From Tragulus kanchil (taxonomy: Eukaryota > Chordata > Mammalia > Artiodactyla > Tragulidae): a DNA stretch of 64,000 nucleotides. The stretch is taken from positions 3,844,001-3,908,000 of the forward strand of contig JAIOJX010000004.1 in the NCBI GenBank assembly GCA_022376925.1, given 5' to 3'. Positions 35,835 through 48,292 of the stretch are shown here, one piece after another. The position numbers were made by a program, and so were the translations under genes. The first letter of the stretch is position 1. Each line of letters begins with the position of its first letter. The notes under the pieces were generated by a model. It was not told the origin of the DNA and ran no database searches. It saw only the letters and a program-made list of their open reading frames with translations.

Positions 35835-38008
35835 CCTGTTCAGGATCCTCTTTTTAAGAAAACGAAGGAAAGCATCAACTAGTTTTTCCCATTCAAAATG
35901 GTTACTCTGACAGGTTCATGGTGTGAGGTCAGCTTGGGTTTGTAGAGCATCCTCCCAGAAGTGGCAGGCTTAGGAGGCAGCGCCTTCTGCGGGGGTTCCA
36001 GGGTGATGAGGATGCTGCACAGCCGTGACGCTGGGCGTCCAACTCAGCAGCCAGGGGCCAGTCCGGCTCCTCCACCTCCTGCCTCCCCCTCGCGCCTCCC
36101 CCTCGCAGCCCTCAGACGCCAGCCTTAGGATCCCTGCCTTCAAGCCCCAAAAAGCCTCCATAACTTGGGAGGGTGAGTGGCACTCAGGCACATCGGGTGG
36201 GCGCAGAGTTCCCCTCCAGGGGCCGCTTCTGATAGTGAGGCCGTGTCCGGCTGCCGAGGAGTGAAGACCTCCCCAAGAGAAAATTCCACAGGTGCCCTGT
36301 CTGCATAGTTCAGTGACTGCTGGTTCTTGCTTTAACCCCTATGCTTTCAACAAGTGCATCATTAATTATAATGAATTAGTGACTGATGGCGAGGTTGGCG
36401 GTATCTAAGAAAGCCAGGCTGGTTGCCATAGGATAATGTCCTGCCAGGGCTCCCGTTAAGGGCCCGTGTAAGAAGCCCAGGTAGAGACCAGCCTGCCCAC
36501 GTGAGCCATTCTCCCTGGAGGGCAGGCTGAGGGGCATCTGAGGCCCGCTTCTTGCTGGATATTGCTGTAATGGGGGAAAATGGTTCTGGGAGGAAAAGTG
36601 CCTTCCTCCTTTATGCTGGGGCACCCTGTTAGCGTTTCCAGGCACGACACATTCCCCTGACCCGTGCTTCCAGGCTCTCCTGGTGGTCTCAGGAGCAGCC
36701 CTTGTCTGTTAGGATCCCATGTCAGACATCTGAGTCTTGAGTGACAAGAGCCTGGGCACCCGATAGCCCCTTGCTTTTAATTCTTCACAGGCCCCCAGCC
36801 CTGGGCATTTCAATGACTCCTTTCTCTGGTGCTCAATGAAACATTCTTCTGAGCAGATTATTGAAAGCAGAACTCTGGGTACACAATGGGCGCTCTGTGT
36901 TCACAGGCCCCCAGCCCCAACCCCCCCCCCCTAGCCTGTTCAGGATCCTCTTTTAAGAAAACGAAGGAAAGCATCAACTAGTTTTTCCCATTCAAAATGG
37001 TTACTCTGACAGGTTCATGGTGTGAGGTCAGCTTGGGTTTGTAGAGCATCCTCCCAGAAGTGGCAGGCTTAGGAGGCAGCGCCTTCTGCGGGGGTTCCAG
37101 GGTGATGAGGATGCTGCACAGCCGTGACGCTGGGCGTCCAACTCAGCAGCCAGGGGCCAGTCCGGCTCCTCCACCTCCTGCCTCCCCCTCGCGCCTCCCC
37201 CTCGCAGCCCTCAGACGCCAGCCTTAGGATCCCTGCCTTCAAGCCCCAAAAAGCCTCCATAACTTGGGAGGGTGAGTGGCACTCAGGCACATCGGGTGGG
37301 CGCAGAGTTCCCCTCCAGGGGCCGCTTCTGATAGTGAGGCCGTGTCCGGCTGCCGAGGAGTGAAGACCTCCCCAAGAGAAAATTCCACAGGTGCCCTGTC
37401 TGCATAGTTCAGTGACTGCTGGTTCTTGCTTTAACCCCTATGCTTTCAACAAGTGCATCATTAATTATAATGAATTAGTGACTGATGGCGAGGTTGGCGG
37501 TATCTAAGAAAGCCAGGCTGGTTGCCATAGGATAATGTCCTGCCAGGGCTCCCGTTAAGGGCCCGTGTAAGAAGCCCAGGTAGAGACCAGCCTGCCCACG
37601 TGAGCCATTCTCCCTGGAGGGCAGGCTGAGGGGCATCTGAGGCCCGCTTCTTGCTGGATATTGCTGTAATGGGGGAAAATGGTTCTGGGAGGAAAAGTGC
37701 CTTCCTCCTTTATGCTGGGGCACCCTGTTAGCGTTTCCAGGCACGACACATTCCCCTGACCCGTGCTTCCAGGCTCTCCTGGTGGTCTCACGGAGCAGCC
37801 CTTGTCTGTTAGGATCCCATGTCAGACATCTGAGTCTTGAGTGACAAGAGCCTGGGCACCCGATAGCCCCTTGCTTTTAATTCTTCACAGGCCCCCAGCC
37901 CTGGGCATTTCAATGACTCCTTTCTCTGGTGCTCAATGAAACATTCTTCTGAGCAGATTATTGAAAGCAGAACTCTGGGTACACAATGGGCGCTCTGTGT
38001 TCACAGGC
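35835..38008 (+). repeat. Direct duplication D10, period about 1100
   Basis: Copy 1 is 35835-36908 and copy 2 is 36935-38008. The filler contains a long C-run. T-run length (5 against 4) and one inserted C (about 37790) are the main differences. Confidence 0.95.
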
Positions 38009-38524
38009 GCTGCCCAATCTGTTTGCCCAGCCTGACTGCGGCCTCGCCTCTCCACACACTCCCCACCCTCCACCCACCCGACCCCGGCCCCACCTGAGGC
38101 CGGCTCAAAGGGAGACCGTATGAAAGGACTTGTTCTCTGCCTCCTCAGAAGAGCCCGCCGTGGCATCTGCCAGCCCGGGAAGGAATTAGCCTAGCGGGTG
38201 CCTCCAGCCCATCCGTCCATCGCACCAGGGCTCCACCCTCTGTGATGTCCAGAGGTTCCTGTCCTCACTGGTCAGCTGAAGTTTCTCTCTTTCTCTCACA
38301 TACACATGCAGATATGCACATGTGCACACACACCCATGCACACACCAGAGGGGACTTTCAGAGAAGGAGGTGAAGTCTCAGAAAATCAGATGGAGAGTGG
38401 GGGCCACTGAGACCCAGACAAAAAGAGCCGCTCCTGAAAGATAGATAGCAGGCTGCCCACCAGCGCTGCCACCCTCACCCCAGGGCTCCAGGTTCCCTGC
38501 AGGCTAAGGGAAAGTGAGAGCACT

Positions 38525-39175
38525 CAGGTGAAAGATGAGACGCTCGAGCCAGATTGCCTGCATTCCAGCCCAGCGCTGCCATTTGCTAGCTGTGTGACGT
38601 AGTTACCTGAATTGACTTCTCAGTAACCCAATTTTCTTTTTTGCAAAATGTAAATAATAATAGTACCTAGGCTTCCCTGGTAGCCCAGTGGTGGAGAGTT
38701 GCCAATGCAAGAGACACGGGTTTGATCCCTGATCTGGAGGATCCCACAGGCTGAGGAGCAACTAAGCCTGTGAGCCACAACTATGGAGCCTGTGCTCTAG
38801 AGCCTCGGAGCCACAACCATGGAGCCCATGTACCTCAACTACTGAAGCCCGTGTGCCCGAGAGCCCGAGTTCCACAACAAGAGAAGTCACCACAGCAGGA
38901 AGCCTGCTCACCTCAACAAGAGAGGAGCCCCCACTCCCTGCAACTAGAGAAGAGCCTGTGGCAGCCGTGAAAACCCAAAATAGCCAAAAATAATAAATAA
39001 AAATGCATTTATTTTAAAAAAAAGAGTTTTTAGGTTTAAAAATAAATAAATAAATAATAGTACCCACCTCGTAAGATTGTTGTTGAGATTATAACAGATG
39101 AAGCAAGATGAAGCTCTTAGCGCAGTGCCTGGTGCATAATAAGCTCTCTAGAATGGATAGCCATTGTTATTACTG
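38525..39175 (+). mobile_element. MIR split by a SINE insertion
   Basis: The MIR 5' part (GCTGCCATTTGCTAGCTGTG and TGCAAAATGTAAATAATAAT) ends at 38667, and the 3' part (ACCCACCTCGTAAGATTGTT and GCAGTGCCTGGTGCATAATA) resumes at 39061. The piece between is the SINE at 38668-39048. Confidence 0.8.
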
Positions 39176-40833
39176 TTACTATACTTAGATTCTATTGTCA
39201 TTATACTGAGTCTATTTCTACCAGTGTATGGCTTCAGGGACAAAAAAAAAAAATCCACATTCTCCTGACCAAGTCATTCTTCTCCTCCAGAACATTCAAC
39301 TATCAACTGTCTATAGTGGGAAAACAAAACCAAAAATCCCCCCTTGGCCCAGCACTTAGGGGAAGAATTTTGACCTCCTCCTTCATCAGAGTCACCGGAT
39401 ACACGGAAGGTGAATGAGTCCCATCATATATTACAGATGTCATCATCTATTGTAATACCTGGAGAAACTGGCTTTTAATACAAATTTATAAGGATACCCT
39501 GCGTGGGGGCAAAAACCCAAATGAAGACCAGATTGAAGTTCAGAAGTTATAATAGTAATATTGGGTTAATTAAGCGTCCACTGTGTACGTGGTACCACGC
39601 ATGACACTCTACACCCATCGTCTCACAAGTCTCATGAGATTCCATGAAGCAGATAAAATCATTACTGTCATCTTACAGATGGAGAAATGGAGAAGCAAAG
39701 AAAGAGTAAGTCATTTCCCACCAGAGACACGGGTTTGATCCCTGATCGGGAGGATCCCACAGGCTGAGGTAGCAACTAAAGCCTAGGCTTCTGGTAGCCC
39801 AGTGGTGGAGAGTTGCCAATGCAAGAGACACGGGTTTGATCCTGATCGGGAGGATCCCACAGGCTGAGGAGCAACTAAGCCTGTGAGCCACAACTATGGA
39901 GCCTGTGCTCTAGAGCCTCGAGCCACAACCATGGAGCCCATGTACCTCAACTACTGAAGCCCGTGTGCCCGAGAGCCCGAGTTCCACAACAAGAGAAGTC
40001 ACCACAGCAGGAAGCCTGCTCACCTCAACAAGAGAGGAGCCCCCACTCCCTGCAACTAGAGAAGAGCCTGTGGCAGCCGTGAAAACCCAAAATAGCCAAA
40101 AATAATAAATAAAAATGCATTTATTTTAAAAAAAAGAGTTTTTAGGTTTAAAAATAAATAAATAAATAATAGTACCCACCTCGTAAGATTGTTGTTGAGA
40201 TTATAACAGATGAAGCAAGATGAAGCTCTTAGCGCAGTGCCTGGTGCATAATAAGCTCTCTAGAATGGATAGCCATTGTTATTACTGTTACTATACTTAG
40301 ATTCTATTGTCATTATACTGAGTCTATTTCTACCAGTGTATGGCTTCAGGGACAAAAAAAAAAAATCCACATTCTCCTGACCAAGTCATTCTTCTCCTCC
40401 AGAACATTCAACTATCAACTGTCTATAGTGGGAAAACAAAACCAAAAAAATCCCGCCCCTTGGCCCAGCACTTAGGGGAAGAATTTTGACCTCCTCCTTC
40501 ATCAGAGTCACCGGATACACGGAAGGTGAATGAGTCCCATCATATATTACAGATGTCATCATCTATTGTAATACCTGGAGAAACTGGCTTTTAATACAAA
40601 TTTATAAGGATACCCTGCGTGGGGGCAAAAACCCAAATGAAGACCAGATTGAAGTTCAGAAGTTATAATAGTAATATTGGGTTAATTAAGCGTCCACTGT
40701 GTACGTGGTACCACGCATGACACTCTACACCCATCGTCTCACAAGTCTCATGAGATTCCATGAAGCAGATAAAATCATTACTGTCATCTTACAGATGGAG
40801 AAATGGAGAAGCAAAGAAAGAGTAAGTCATTTC
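38667..40833 (+). repeat. Direct duplication D11, period about 1115-1121, with stutter
   Basis: Copy 1 is 38667-39718 and copy 2 is 39782-40833. Between them, 39719-39781 is an extra partial copy of 38706-38770, so part of the SINE head occurs three times. Several single-base deletions mark the start of copy 2. Confidence 0.93.
38668..39048 (+). mobile_element. Full-length CHR-type SINE inside an MIR
   Basis: Starts TAGGCTTCCCTGGTAGCCC, with ACGGGTTTGATCCCTGATC, GGAGCAACTAAGCC, repeated GAGCC units and GCAACTAGAGAAGAGCC, ending in an A-rich AAATAAA tail. The target-site duplication is A/T-rich and ends AATAATAGTACC (38652-38667 and 39049-39064). A second copy at 39782-40165 belongs to D11. 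Confidence 0.88.
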
Positions 40834-42740
40834 ACCAGGGTCACACAGCTGGGAAGGGTCGGTGCCAGGATCTAAAGCTAGGTCTAAAATCAAATGCCTG
40901 CTGTGTTAAAATACTGCACTGTTCTGCCTCCTATGAGAGACACCAGGTCCACCAAGAGGGTCTTCACTTCCATTTTGCCCTTGAGTGGTTAAACAGAAAC
41001 TTTCCCAGGGTACTGGAAAAACTTCAGGCCTGCTCTCAGGTCTGTCTCCTGCCCTCATCCCCCATCCTTGCGACCGCACTGCCAGCTCCAGTAGCTTCAG
41101 GGTGTCCCAAAGCCCTTGAAGGCGGAGGCTTCCCTTGCTGCCTGTCTTCTCAGACCCAGATGTCACCCGTCAGCTCTGCTTCCCTGTGAAACAAGAGGCA
41201 GCCTCTCGAGCCAGCAATCTTGCTGGGCTTTTGCTTTTCGGGGACGGCACAACACAGCCCCCGCTGCCTCCGGGCCTTGGCTAGACAGCTCCGAGGCAGG
41301 GACGCTCACGAATGACAGGGCTGAGGCTTGCCTCTGTTCCCATGGCAACTGCTGCGCTCTACTTAGTCAATCACTTTTTTGAAGCTCCTGCTGGTGTGAA
41401 AGTTATTTTGCAAAGAAACACTTAACTCTTATCCAGGAGATCTGCTCCAGGTCTTCAGATCCTTCCAGATCCCTTATAAAGTTGAGTTTTTCCTTCCTCC
41501 CTTTATTGAAGTCCTTTCATCTTTAAAGCTCAGCTCAAATCCCACCTCTTCCAAGAGACCTTTCCAGATTGCCCACACCCCTCCCCTCTCCATGTGGAGT
41601 CAATCTCTTACTCCCCACATCTCCTTAGTCACCGGATACACGGAAGGTGAATGAGTCCCATCATATATTACAGATGTCATCATCTATTGTAATACCTGGA
41701 GAAACTGGCTTTTAATACAAATTTATAAGGATACCCTGCGTGGGGGCAAAAACCCAAATGAAGACCAGATTGAAGTTCAGAAGTTATAATAGTAATATTG
41801 GGTTAATTAAGCGTCCACTGTGTACGTGGTACCACGCATGACACTCTACACCCATCGTCTCACAAGTCTCATGAGATTCCATGAAGCAGATAAAATCATT
41901 ACTGTCATCTTACAGATGGAGAAATGGAGAAGCAAAGAAAGAGTAAGTCATTTCACCAGGGTCACACAGCTGGGAAGGGTCGGTGCCAGGATCTAAAGCT
42001 AGGTCTAAAATCAAATGCCTGCTGTGTTAAAATACTGCACTGTTCTGCCTCCTATGAGAGACACCAGGTCCACCAAGAGGGTCTTCACTTCCATTTTGCC
42101 CTTGAGTGGTTAAACAGAAACTTTCCCAGGGTACTGGAAAAACTTCAGGCCTGCTCTCAGGTCTGTCTCCTGCCCTCATCCCCCATCCTTGCGACCGCAC
42201 TGCCAGCTCCAGTAGCTTCAGGGTGTCCCAAAGCCCTTGAAGGCGGAGGCTTCCCTTGCTGCCTGTCTTCTCAGACCCAGATGTCACCCGTCAGCTCTGC
42301 TTCCCTGTGAAACAAGAGGCAGCCTCTCGAGCCAGCAATCTTGCTGGGCTTTTGCTTTTCGGGGACGGCACAACACAGCCCCCGCTGCCTCCGGGCCTTG
42401 GCTAGACAGCTCCGAGGCAGGGACGCTCACGAATGACAGGGCTGAGGCTTGCCTCTGTTCCCATGGCAACTGCTGCGCTCTACTTAGTCAATCACTTTTT
42501 TGAAGCTCCTGCTGGTGTGAAAGTTATTTTGCAAAGAAACACTTAACTCTTATCCAGGAGATCTGCTCCAGGTCTTCAGATCCTTCCAGATCCCTTATAA
42601 AGTTGAGTTTTTCCTTCCTCCCTTTATTGAAGTCCTTTCATCTTTAAAGCTCAGCTCAAATCCCACCTCTTCCAAGAGACCTTTCCAGATTGCCCACACC
42701 CCTCCCCTCTCCATGTGGAGTCAATCTCTTACTCCCCACA
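40507..42740 (+). repeat. Direct duplication D12, period 1121
   Basis: Copy 1 is 40507-41619 and copy 2 is 41628-42740. It overlaps copy 2 of D11, so 39391-39718 is present three times (also at 40509-40836 and 41630-41955). Confidence 0.95.
40690..40930 (-). mobile_element. MIR fragment
   Basis: Antisense MIR-like text: CATCTTACAGATGGAGAAAT, GGGTCACACAGCTGGGAAGG and GCCAGGATCTAAAGC. Copies at about 39570-39718 and 41811-42050. Confidence 0.6.
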
Positions 42741-42875
42741 CTCCCCTGGGGCGTGTTTATGGCTCTATTAGATCACAGTCTGCCTATTTCTCAGTCATTT
42801 ATGTGTCTCCTTCTGAGCCCCTGGTGAGTGATCAGCCCATAGTAGGTGCTAAACAAACAGTTGTTTGAATTTATT
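42625..42875 (+). mobile_element. LINE L2 3' end
   Basis: CTTTAAAGCTCAGCTCAAAT, CACCTCTTCCAAGAGACCTT and GCCCATAGTAGGTGCTAAAC are collinear with the L2 3' end. Its left part recurs at 41504-41619 within D12. Confidence 0.65.
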
Positions 42876-42954
42876 TGAATTTCCCTTTCAGGGTTTTTTT
42901 TTTAATTACTATTATTAACAGTACAGGCCATTACTAATAATCCCTTATGCTTGT

Positions 42955-43175
42955 AAAATTATTTACAGTTTATATATAGCTCCGTGCCTGAGGGCACTGC
43001 TTTAAACCCCAGCCCCACCCTTGCTAGCTAGCTGCATGACAGCCTTGGAACTGCTCTCAACCTGCTTCTCATCAGGAAAACGGATTATTGTAAATATTAA
43101 AAGAAACGTGTAAAAGGTCTACTTAGCACATGGCCAGATGCTGAGTGATGCCTCAATAAATGTTAGTCATGATTA
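42955..43175 (+). mobile_element. MIR
   Basis: Sense MIR-like text: CTTGCTAGCTAGCTGCATGA, CTTCTCATCAGGAAAACGGA and GATGCCTCAATAAATGTTAG. Confidence 0.6.
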
Positions 43176-43455
43176 TTTTTGTAGGGTCTCACTTGGACCC
43201 CACAACAGCTCTAGGAGATGAAGAAGGGCAGGGCTTTGTCAGTGTTTCATCAATAACACACAAGAAGATGGAGGCTGGGAGAGGGGAAGGGCTGCCCAAA
43301 TCTTCAGACGTGGGTCGAGTGCCGTGGTGGGCACCTGCCGCCTGCCTGGACACGTTTCCCCTCTCCTGGAGCCAGAACCTAACCTTGATTCGCCTTTGCA
43401 GAGCTGCTCCTCCAAAACAATAGTTGTGTGTTTTTGTTTTGTTTTTTTTAAATGA

Positions 43456-43777
43456 GGATTTCCCTGGTGATCTAGTGGTACAAATGACTAATCTGGGATC
43501 ATACATATCTGTAAACAACAAAACTCTGTAAAAGTAAAATGAAAATCGAAAAAAAAAAGAATCTGCCTTCCAACGCAGGGGACTCGGGTTCAATCTCTGA
43601 TCTGCGAACTAAGATCCTACAGGCCACGGGACAACTAAGCTGATGAGCCACAACTACAGAGCCCATGGGCCACCACGGGAAAGAGGCCCACACACCATGA
43701 TGAAGATCCTGCTACCACAAATAAGAGCCAACACAGCACCTCCCCACCCCATCCCAAATTTTTTAAGTTAAAAAAAA
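43456..43777 (+). mobile_element. CHR-type SINE with nested insertion
   Basis: The head GGATTTCCCTGGTGATCTAG continues to 43495 and resumes at 43559 with GAATCTGCCTTCCAACGCAG, then GGGTTCAATCTCTGATCTGC and CTAAGATCCTACAGG. The 63 bases between are a separate insert. Copied at 44545-44866 in D13. Confidence 0.82.
43496..43558 (+). mobile_element. Short poly(A)-tailed insert of unknown source
   Basis: About 53 nt of non-SINE sequence, starting GGATCATACATATCTG, end in a 10-base A tail and interrupt a SINE. A short direct repeat AATCTG (43490-43495 and 43560-43565) flanks it. It looks like a retroposed 3' end or small RNA fragment; I do not recognise the parent. Confidence 0.55.
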
Positions 43778-45984
43778 GAACTACTCCTATCCACCTAGAT
43801 CCAACTCCAGGGGAGCATCAGATGTCCCCCGGCCACAGGAAGGGACAAAGGATCCAAGTCTGTCCAATAAGACTCGATTCTGAGATTTTTGCTTGAATTT
43901 TTGAGAACAAGATTCTCTCCCTTCTGTAGGACTGTAAGCCTGGACCTGCCTGGGGCTAACTCTAACAGAGAGGGAAGCGAAGTGCAGAGGCGGAGGCAGA
44001 AGGTTCCATCGTCACAGCAGCTGAGCACATGAATCCTGAGCTAGAACCGCCCCTGGACACGAGCGATGTGAACCCATGCAGTCTTCCTGGTGCCAGTGTG
44101 CACTGATGTCTGTCACTTACATCTGAACAAGTACCGCCTACTGCTCCTCCATACAGAAGCCGAGGGTCTCTTCATTCCCGTTCATTCGCTTGGACACTTA
44201 CTGACTGCCAACTGTGTGCCATCCACTCAGCTGGTCTGAGGCCTTGCGGGTAGACAAGCCAAACCACCAGGCCCTCTGGGAGTGAAGAGTTTATTGCCAT
44301 CCCACTTCACATGCTAAGCGACTGAGGCTCTGCCAGGGGGGTGTGCCAAAATACCTGTCCTTCAAGATGATTTAGGGGGCCAAGGTCCTGAAGGAAGTTG
44401 AGCAGGGGCTGAGGCAGGCCGCTGGGACTGGTCAGCTACCAGTAGGACTGGCTTAGGGAGCCAGAACCTAACCTTGATTCGCCTTTGCAGAGCTGCTCCT
44501 CCAAAACAATAGTTGTGTGTTTTTGTTTTGTTTTTTTTAAATGAGGATTTCCCTGGTGATCTAGTGGTACAAATGACTAATCTGGGATCATACATATCTG
44601 TAAACAACAAAACTCTGTAAAAGTAAAATGAAAATCGAAAAAAAAAAGAATCTGCCTTCCAACGCAGGGGACTCGGGTTCAATCTCTGATCTGCGAACTA
44701 AGATCCTACAGGCCACGGGACAACTAAGCTGATGAGCCACAACTACAGAGCCCATGGGCCACCACGGGAAAGAGGCCCACACACCATGATGAAGATCCTG
44801 CTACCACAAATAAGAGCCAACACAGCACCTCCCCACCCCATCCCAAATTTTTTAAGTTAAAAAAAAGAACTACTCCTATCCACCTAGATCCAACTCCAGG
44901 GGAGCATCAGATGTCCCCCGGCCACAGGAAGGGACAAAGGATCCAAGTCTGTCCAATAAGACTCGATTCTGAGATTTTTGCTTGAATTTTTGAGAACAAG
45001 ATTCTCTCCCTTCTGTAGGACTGTAAGCCTGGACCTGCCTGGGGCTAACTCTAACAGAGAGGAAGCGAAGTGCAGAGGCGGAGGCAGAAGGTTCCATCGT
45101 CACAGCAGCTGAGCACATGAATCCTGAGCTAGAACCGCCCCTGGACACGAGCGATGTGAACCCATGCAGTCTTCCTGGTGCCAGTGTGCACTGATGTCTG
45201 TCACTTACATCTGAACAAGTACCGCCTACTGCTCCTCCATACAGAAGCCGAGGGTCTCTTCATTCCCGTTCATTCGCTTGGACACTTACTGACTGCCAAC
45301 TGTGTGCCATCCACTCAGCTGGTCTGAGGCCTTGCGGGTAGACAAGCCAAACCACCAGGCCCTCTGGGAGTGAAGAGTTTATTGCCATCCCACTTCACAT
45401 GCTAAGCGACTGAGGCTCTGCCAGGGGGGTGTGCCAAAATACCTGTCCTTCAAGATGATTTAGGGGGCCAAGGTCCTGAAGGAAGTTGAGCAGGGGCTGA
45501 GGCAGGCCGCTGGGACTGGTCAGCTACCAGTAGGACTGGCTTAGGGAGTCATGAGTTTCTACTCATTCTGGATCAAAGCAGGAAGGCTCTGGTTGCGGAC
45601 TCAGGTTGGATGCAGAGGCTGAGGTCCTAGTGCCCTGGGCTCAAAACTCTAGGTAGGGGACAGTTTTCTGGGAGCAGCATGGCTCTGAGATCTGATTTGA
45701 AGGGATTTGATGCGTATGACCTCAGCTTAATGGACAAGTCTCCTTTTGAGTGGAAACACTGATTGTTAAAGGCTCTCCAGCATCGAGATTATCTTGAGAG
45801 GATACATCTGGGAGGCGGCTTCTTCTCCCAGGAGGTTGCACTACACTTATCAAAGGGAAGGGCCCCCCTTTCCAGCCAAAGCTAAGGCTAGTTTTTCTAC
45901 TTCATCCAGTATCTGTCTCTGCATCATCTGTCTCTAACACAGGGTCTGGCACATAGTAGGTGCATAAGTTGTGCTTAAATGAAT

Positions 45985-46002
45985 CTTGGTGGATTGTTTT
46001 TT
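45985..46002 (+). repeat. T-run
   Basis: About 16 consecutive T bases beginning near 45997; possible antisense poly(A) relic, with no element recognised beside it. Confidence 0.5.
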
Positions 46003-46687
46003 TTTTTTTTTTAAGAGAGAGAAAGTTGCCTGTTCTGAGGCAGATGGACCATAAAACTAGCACAGCATAAGCTTCAGGATCCCTCACTGGCACAGGCCGT
46101 TCCCTAATCCCCAGGAGGGGCCCTGGCCATGTGTCACATGGTCATGTGCTTCTGTGAAATTTGCACAAGTCATTTTAACTGCAATGGGCTGAGATCACTG
46201 ACTCCACTCTGACCTCCTTCCTTGCTGTCATATTTTCCTCATGTCAGAATGGCTGTGGCATTTTGGGGTCTGGCTAAGCGGAGGGTGAATTGGGGAACTA
46301 TTTAGCTTGTTTTGGGTGGCTGTGTAGGTTCCATGTATAGTTAAGTCAGCTGTCTTGGTTTAGAAATGTCCTTGGGACCCTCTCTCTGTCCATGGGGGTC
46401 ATTCGTCTGTCCAAATGTATGGGCCCACAGCTCACACAGTGATGTGAACGTGTGCCCCAGTATCTGACCACAGAACTTGGTCTTGGATGGGAGAGACAGT
46501 TTGAAATCTGAACAGCCAGAAGCTAGGCTGTGGAAAATTCTTCCAATTACCAGGCTTGTCCAATTGTAAGCAGAGGCTTTGGTGCTCAGAGATACTTAGA
46601 CAAAATGGAAGTTATTTCCCATCAAAAATACTCTCTTTAATACCATTCATACAATTAGAAATGTACCATTACCTTTTATTTCCTTTT

Positions 46688-47128
46688 AAAACATTTTATT
46701 GGAATATATTTGCTTTACAATGTTGTGTTAGTTTCTGCTATACAGAAAGGTGAATCAGCTATATGTATACGTATTTCCCCTCTTTTGTGGATTTCCTTCC
46801 TATTTAGGGCACCACAGAGGACTGAGTAGAGTTCCCTGTGCTATACTGTAGGCTCTCATATGGAGAACAGTATAGAGAGTCCTACAAATCTAAAAATATA
46901 ACTACCATATGACGCAGCAATCCTACTCCTGGGCATATCCCCAGAGAAAGCCATACTTCCAAAAGATGCAGGCGCCAGTGTTGACTGCAGCCCTGTGTGC
47001 AGTAGCCAGGACATGGAAGCAACTCAAATGTCCATTAACAGAGAAAACATGTGGCACATATATACAGTGGAATACTACTCAGCTGTAAATAAAAAGGAAC
47101 GAGACTGTGCCATTTGCAGAGATGGACC
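46688..47128 (-). mobile_element. LINE-1 3' fragment with 5' inversion
   Basis: 46688-46862 is L1 3'-end sequence in antisense orientation (ATTTTATTGGAATATATTTG, GAGTAGAGTTCCCTGTGCTA). 46861-47128 is the neighbouring ORF2/3' region in sense orientation (ACCATATGACGCAGCAATCC, CAGTGGAATACTACTCAGC). The switch at about 46862 is the twin-priming structure. Copied at 47830-48270 in D14. Confidence 0.78.
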
Positions 47129-47150
47129 TTTTTTCTTTTGATGAATATCC

Positions 47151-47593
47151 TGTTATCAGCGAGTCAAATGTGTACCTCCAAAAGGATATGTTGAGGCCCT
47201 AGTCCCTAGGACCTCAGGATGTGACCTAACTTGGAAAAGGGGCCCTTATACCGGTTCTCAAGTTAAAATGAGGTCAGTAGGATGGTATCCACCCTAGTAT
47301 GACCGGTGTCCTTATACAGAGGGAATGGTGGATACAGAGACCCAAACACACGGAAGCCTCCACGTAAAGATGAAGGCAGAGATCAGAGAGAAACACCTGC
47401 AAGTCAAGGGACCCAGAGGACTGTCGGCTGAGCAGCAGAAGGCAGAAGAGCGGCCTTGGCAGACTCTCCCTCTCACCCCGCAGAGGGACCATCCCTGCTG
47501 ACACCTTGATTCCAAACTTCCAGCCTCCAGAAATGGGAGACGATGGGATTCTTCTGGAGCGGAAGCCACCCAGTTCACAGAGCTTCACCACGG
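47151..47593 (+). mobile_element. MLT1-type LTR (ERVL-MaLR), cut by D14 junction
   Basis: TCCAAAAGGATATGTTGAGG, AAAATGAGGTCAGTAGG, TGACCGGTGTCCTTATACAG, GATGAAGGCAGAGATCAGAG and CTGCTGACACCTTGATTCC are collinear with MLT1. The right end is lost at the duplication junction; the fuller copy is 48293-48765. Confidence 0.85.
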
Positions 47594-48292
47594 GCCTCGC
47601 CCCAGTATTCTGACACAGAACTTGGTCTTGGATGGGAGACAGTTTGAAATCTGAACAGCCAGAAGCTAGGCTGTGGAAAATTCTTCCAATTACCAGGCTT
47701 GTCCAATTGTAAGCAGAGGCTTTGGTGCTCAGAGATACTTAGACAAAATGGAAGTTATTTCCCATCAAAATACTCTCTTTAATACCATTCATACAATTAG
47801 AAATGTACCATTACCTTTTATTTCCTTTTAAAACATTTTATTGGAATATATTTGCTTTACAATGTTGTGTTAGTTTCTGCTATACAGAAAGGTGAATCAG
47901 CTATATGTATACGTATTTCCCCTCTTTTGTGGATTTCCTTCCTATTTAGGGCACCACAGAGGACTGAGTAGAGTTCCCTGTGCTATACTGTAGGCTCTCA
48001 TATGGAGAACAGTATAGAGAGTCCTACAAATCTAAAAATATAACTACCATATGACGCAGCAATCCTACTCCTGGGCATATCCCCAGAGAAAGCCATACTT
48101 CCAAAAGATGCAGGCGCCAGTGTTGACTGCAGCCCTGTGTGCAGTAGCCAGGACATGGAAGCAACTCAAATGTCCATTAACAGAGAAAACATGTGGCACA
48201 TATATACAGTGGAATACTACTCAGCTGTAAATAAAAAGGAACGAGACTGTGCCATTTGCAGAGATGGACCTTTTTTCTTTTGATGAATATCC

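Larger units (their letters stand above)
43369..45548 (+). repeat. Direct duplication D13, period 1089
   Basis: Copy 1 is 43369-44458 and copy 2 is 44459-45548, abutting. They are nearly identical except a G-run difference near 45060. Confidence 0.95.

Noticed and set aside
38770..38970. 66-codon ORF with repeated Gln-Glu-Lys-Ser units
   Set aside because: It lies wholly inside a CHR-type SINE.
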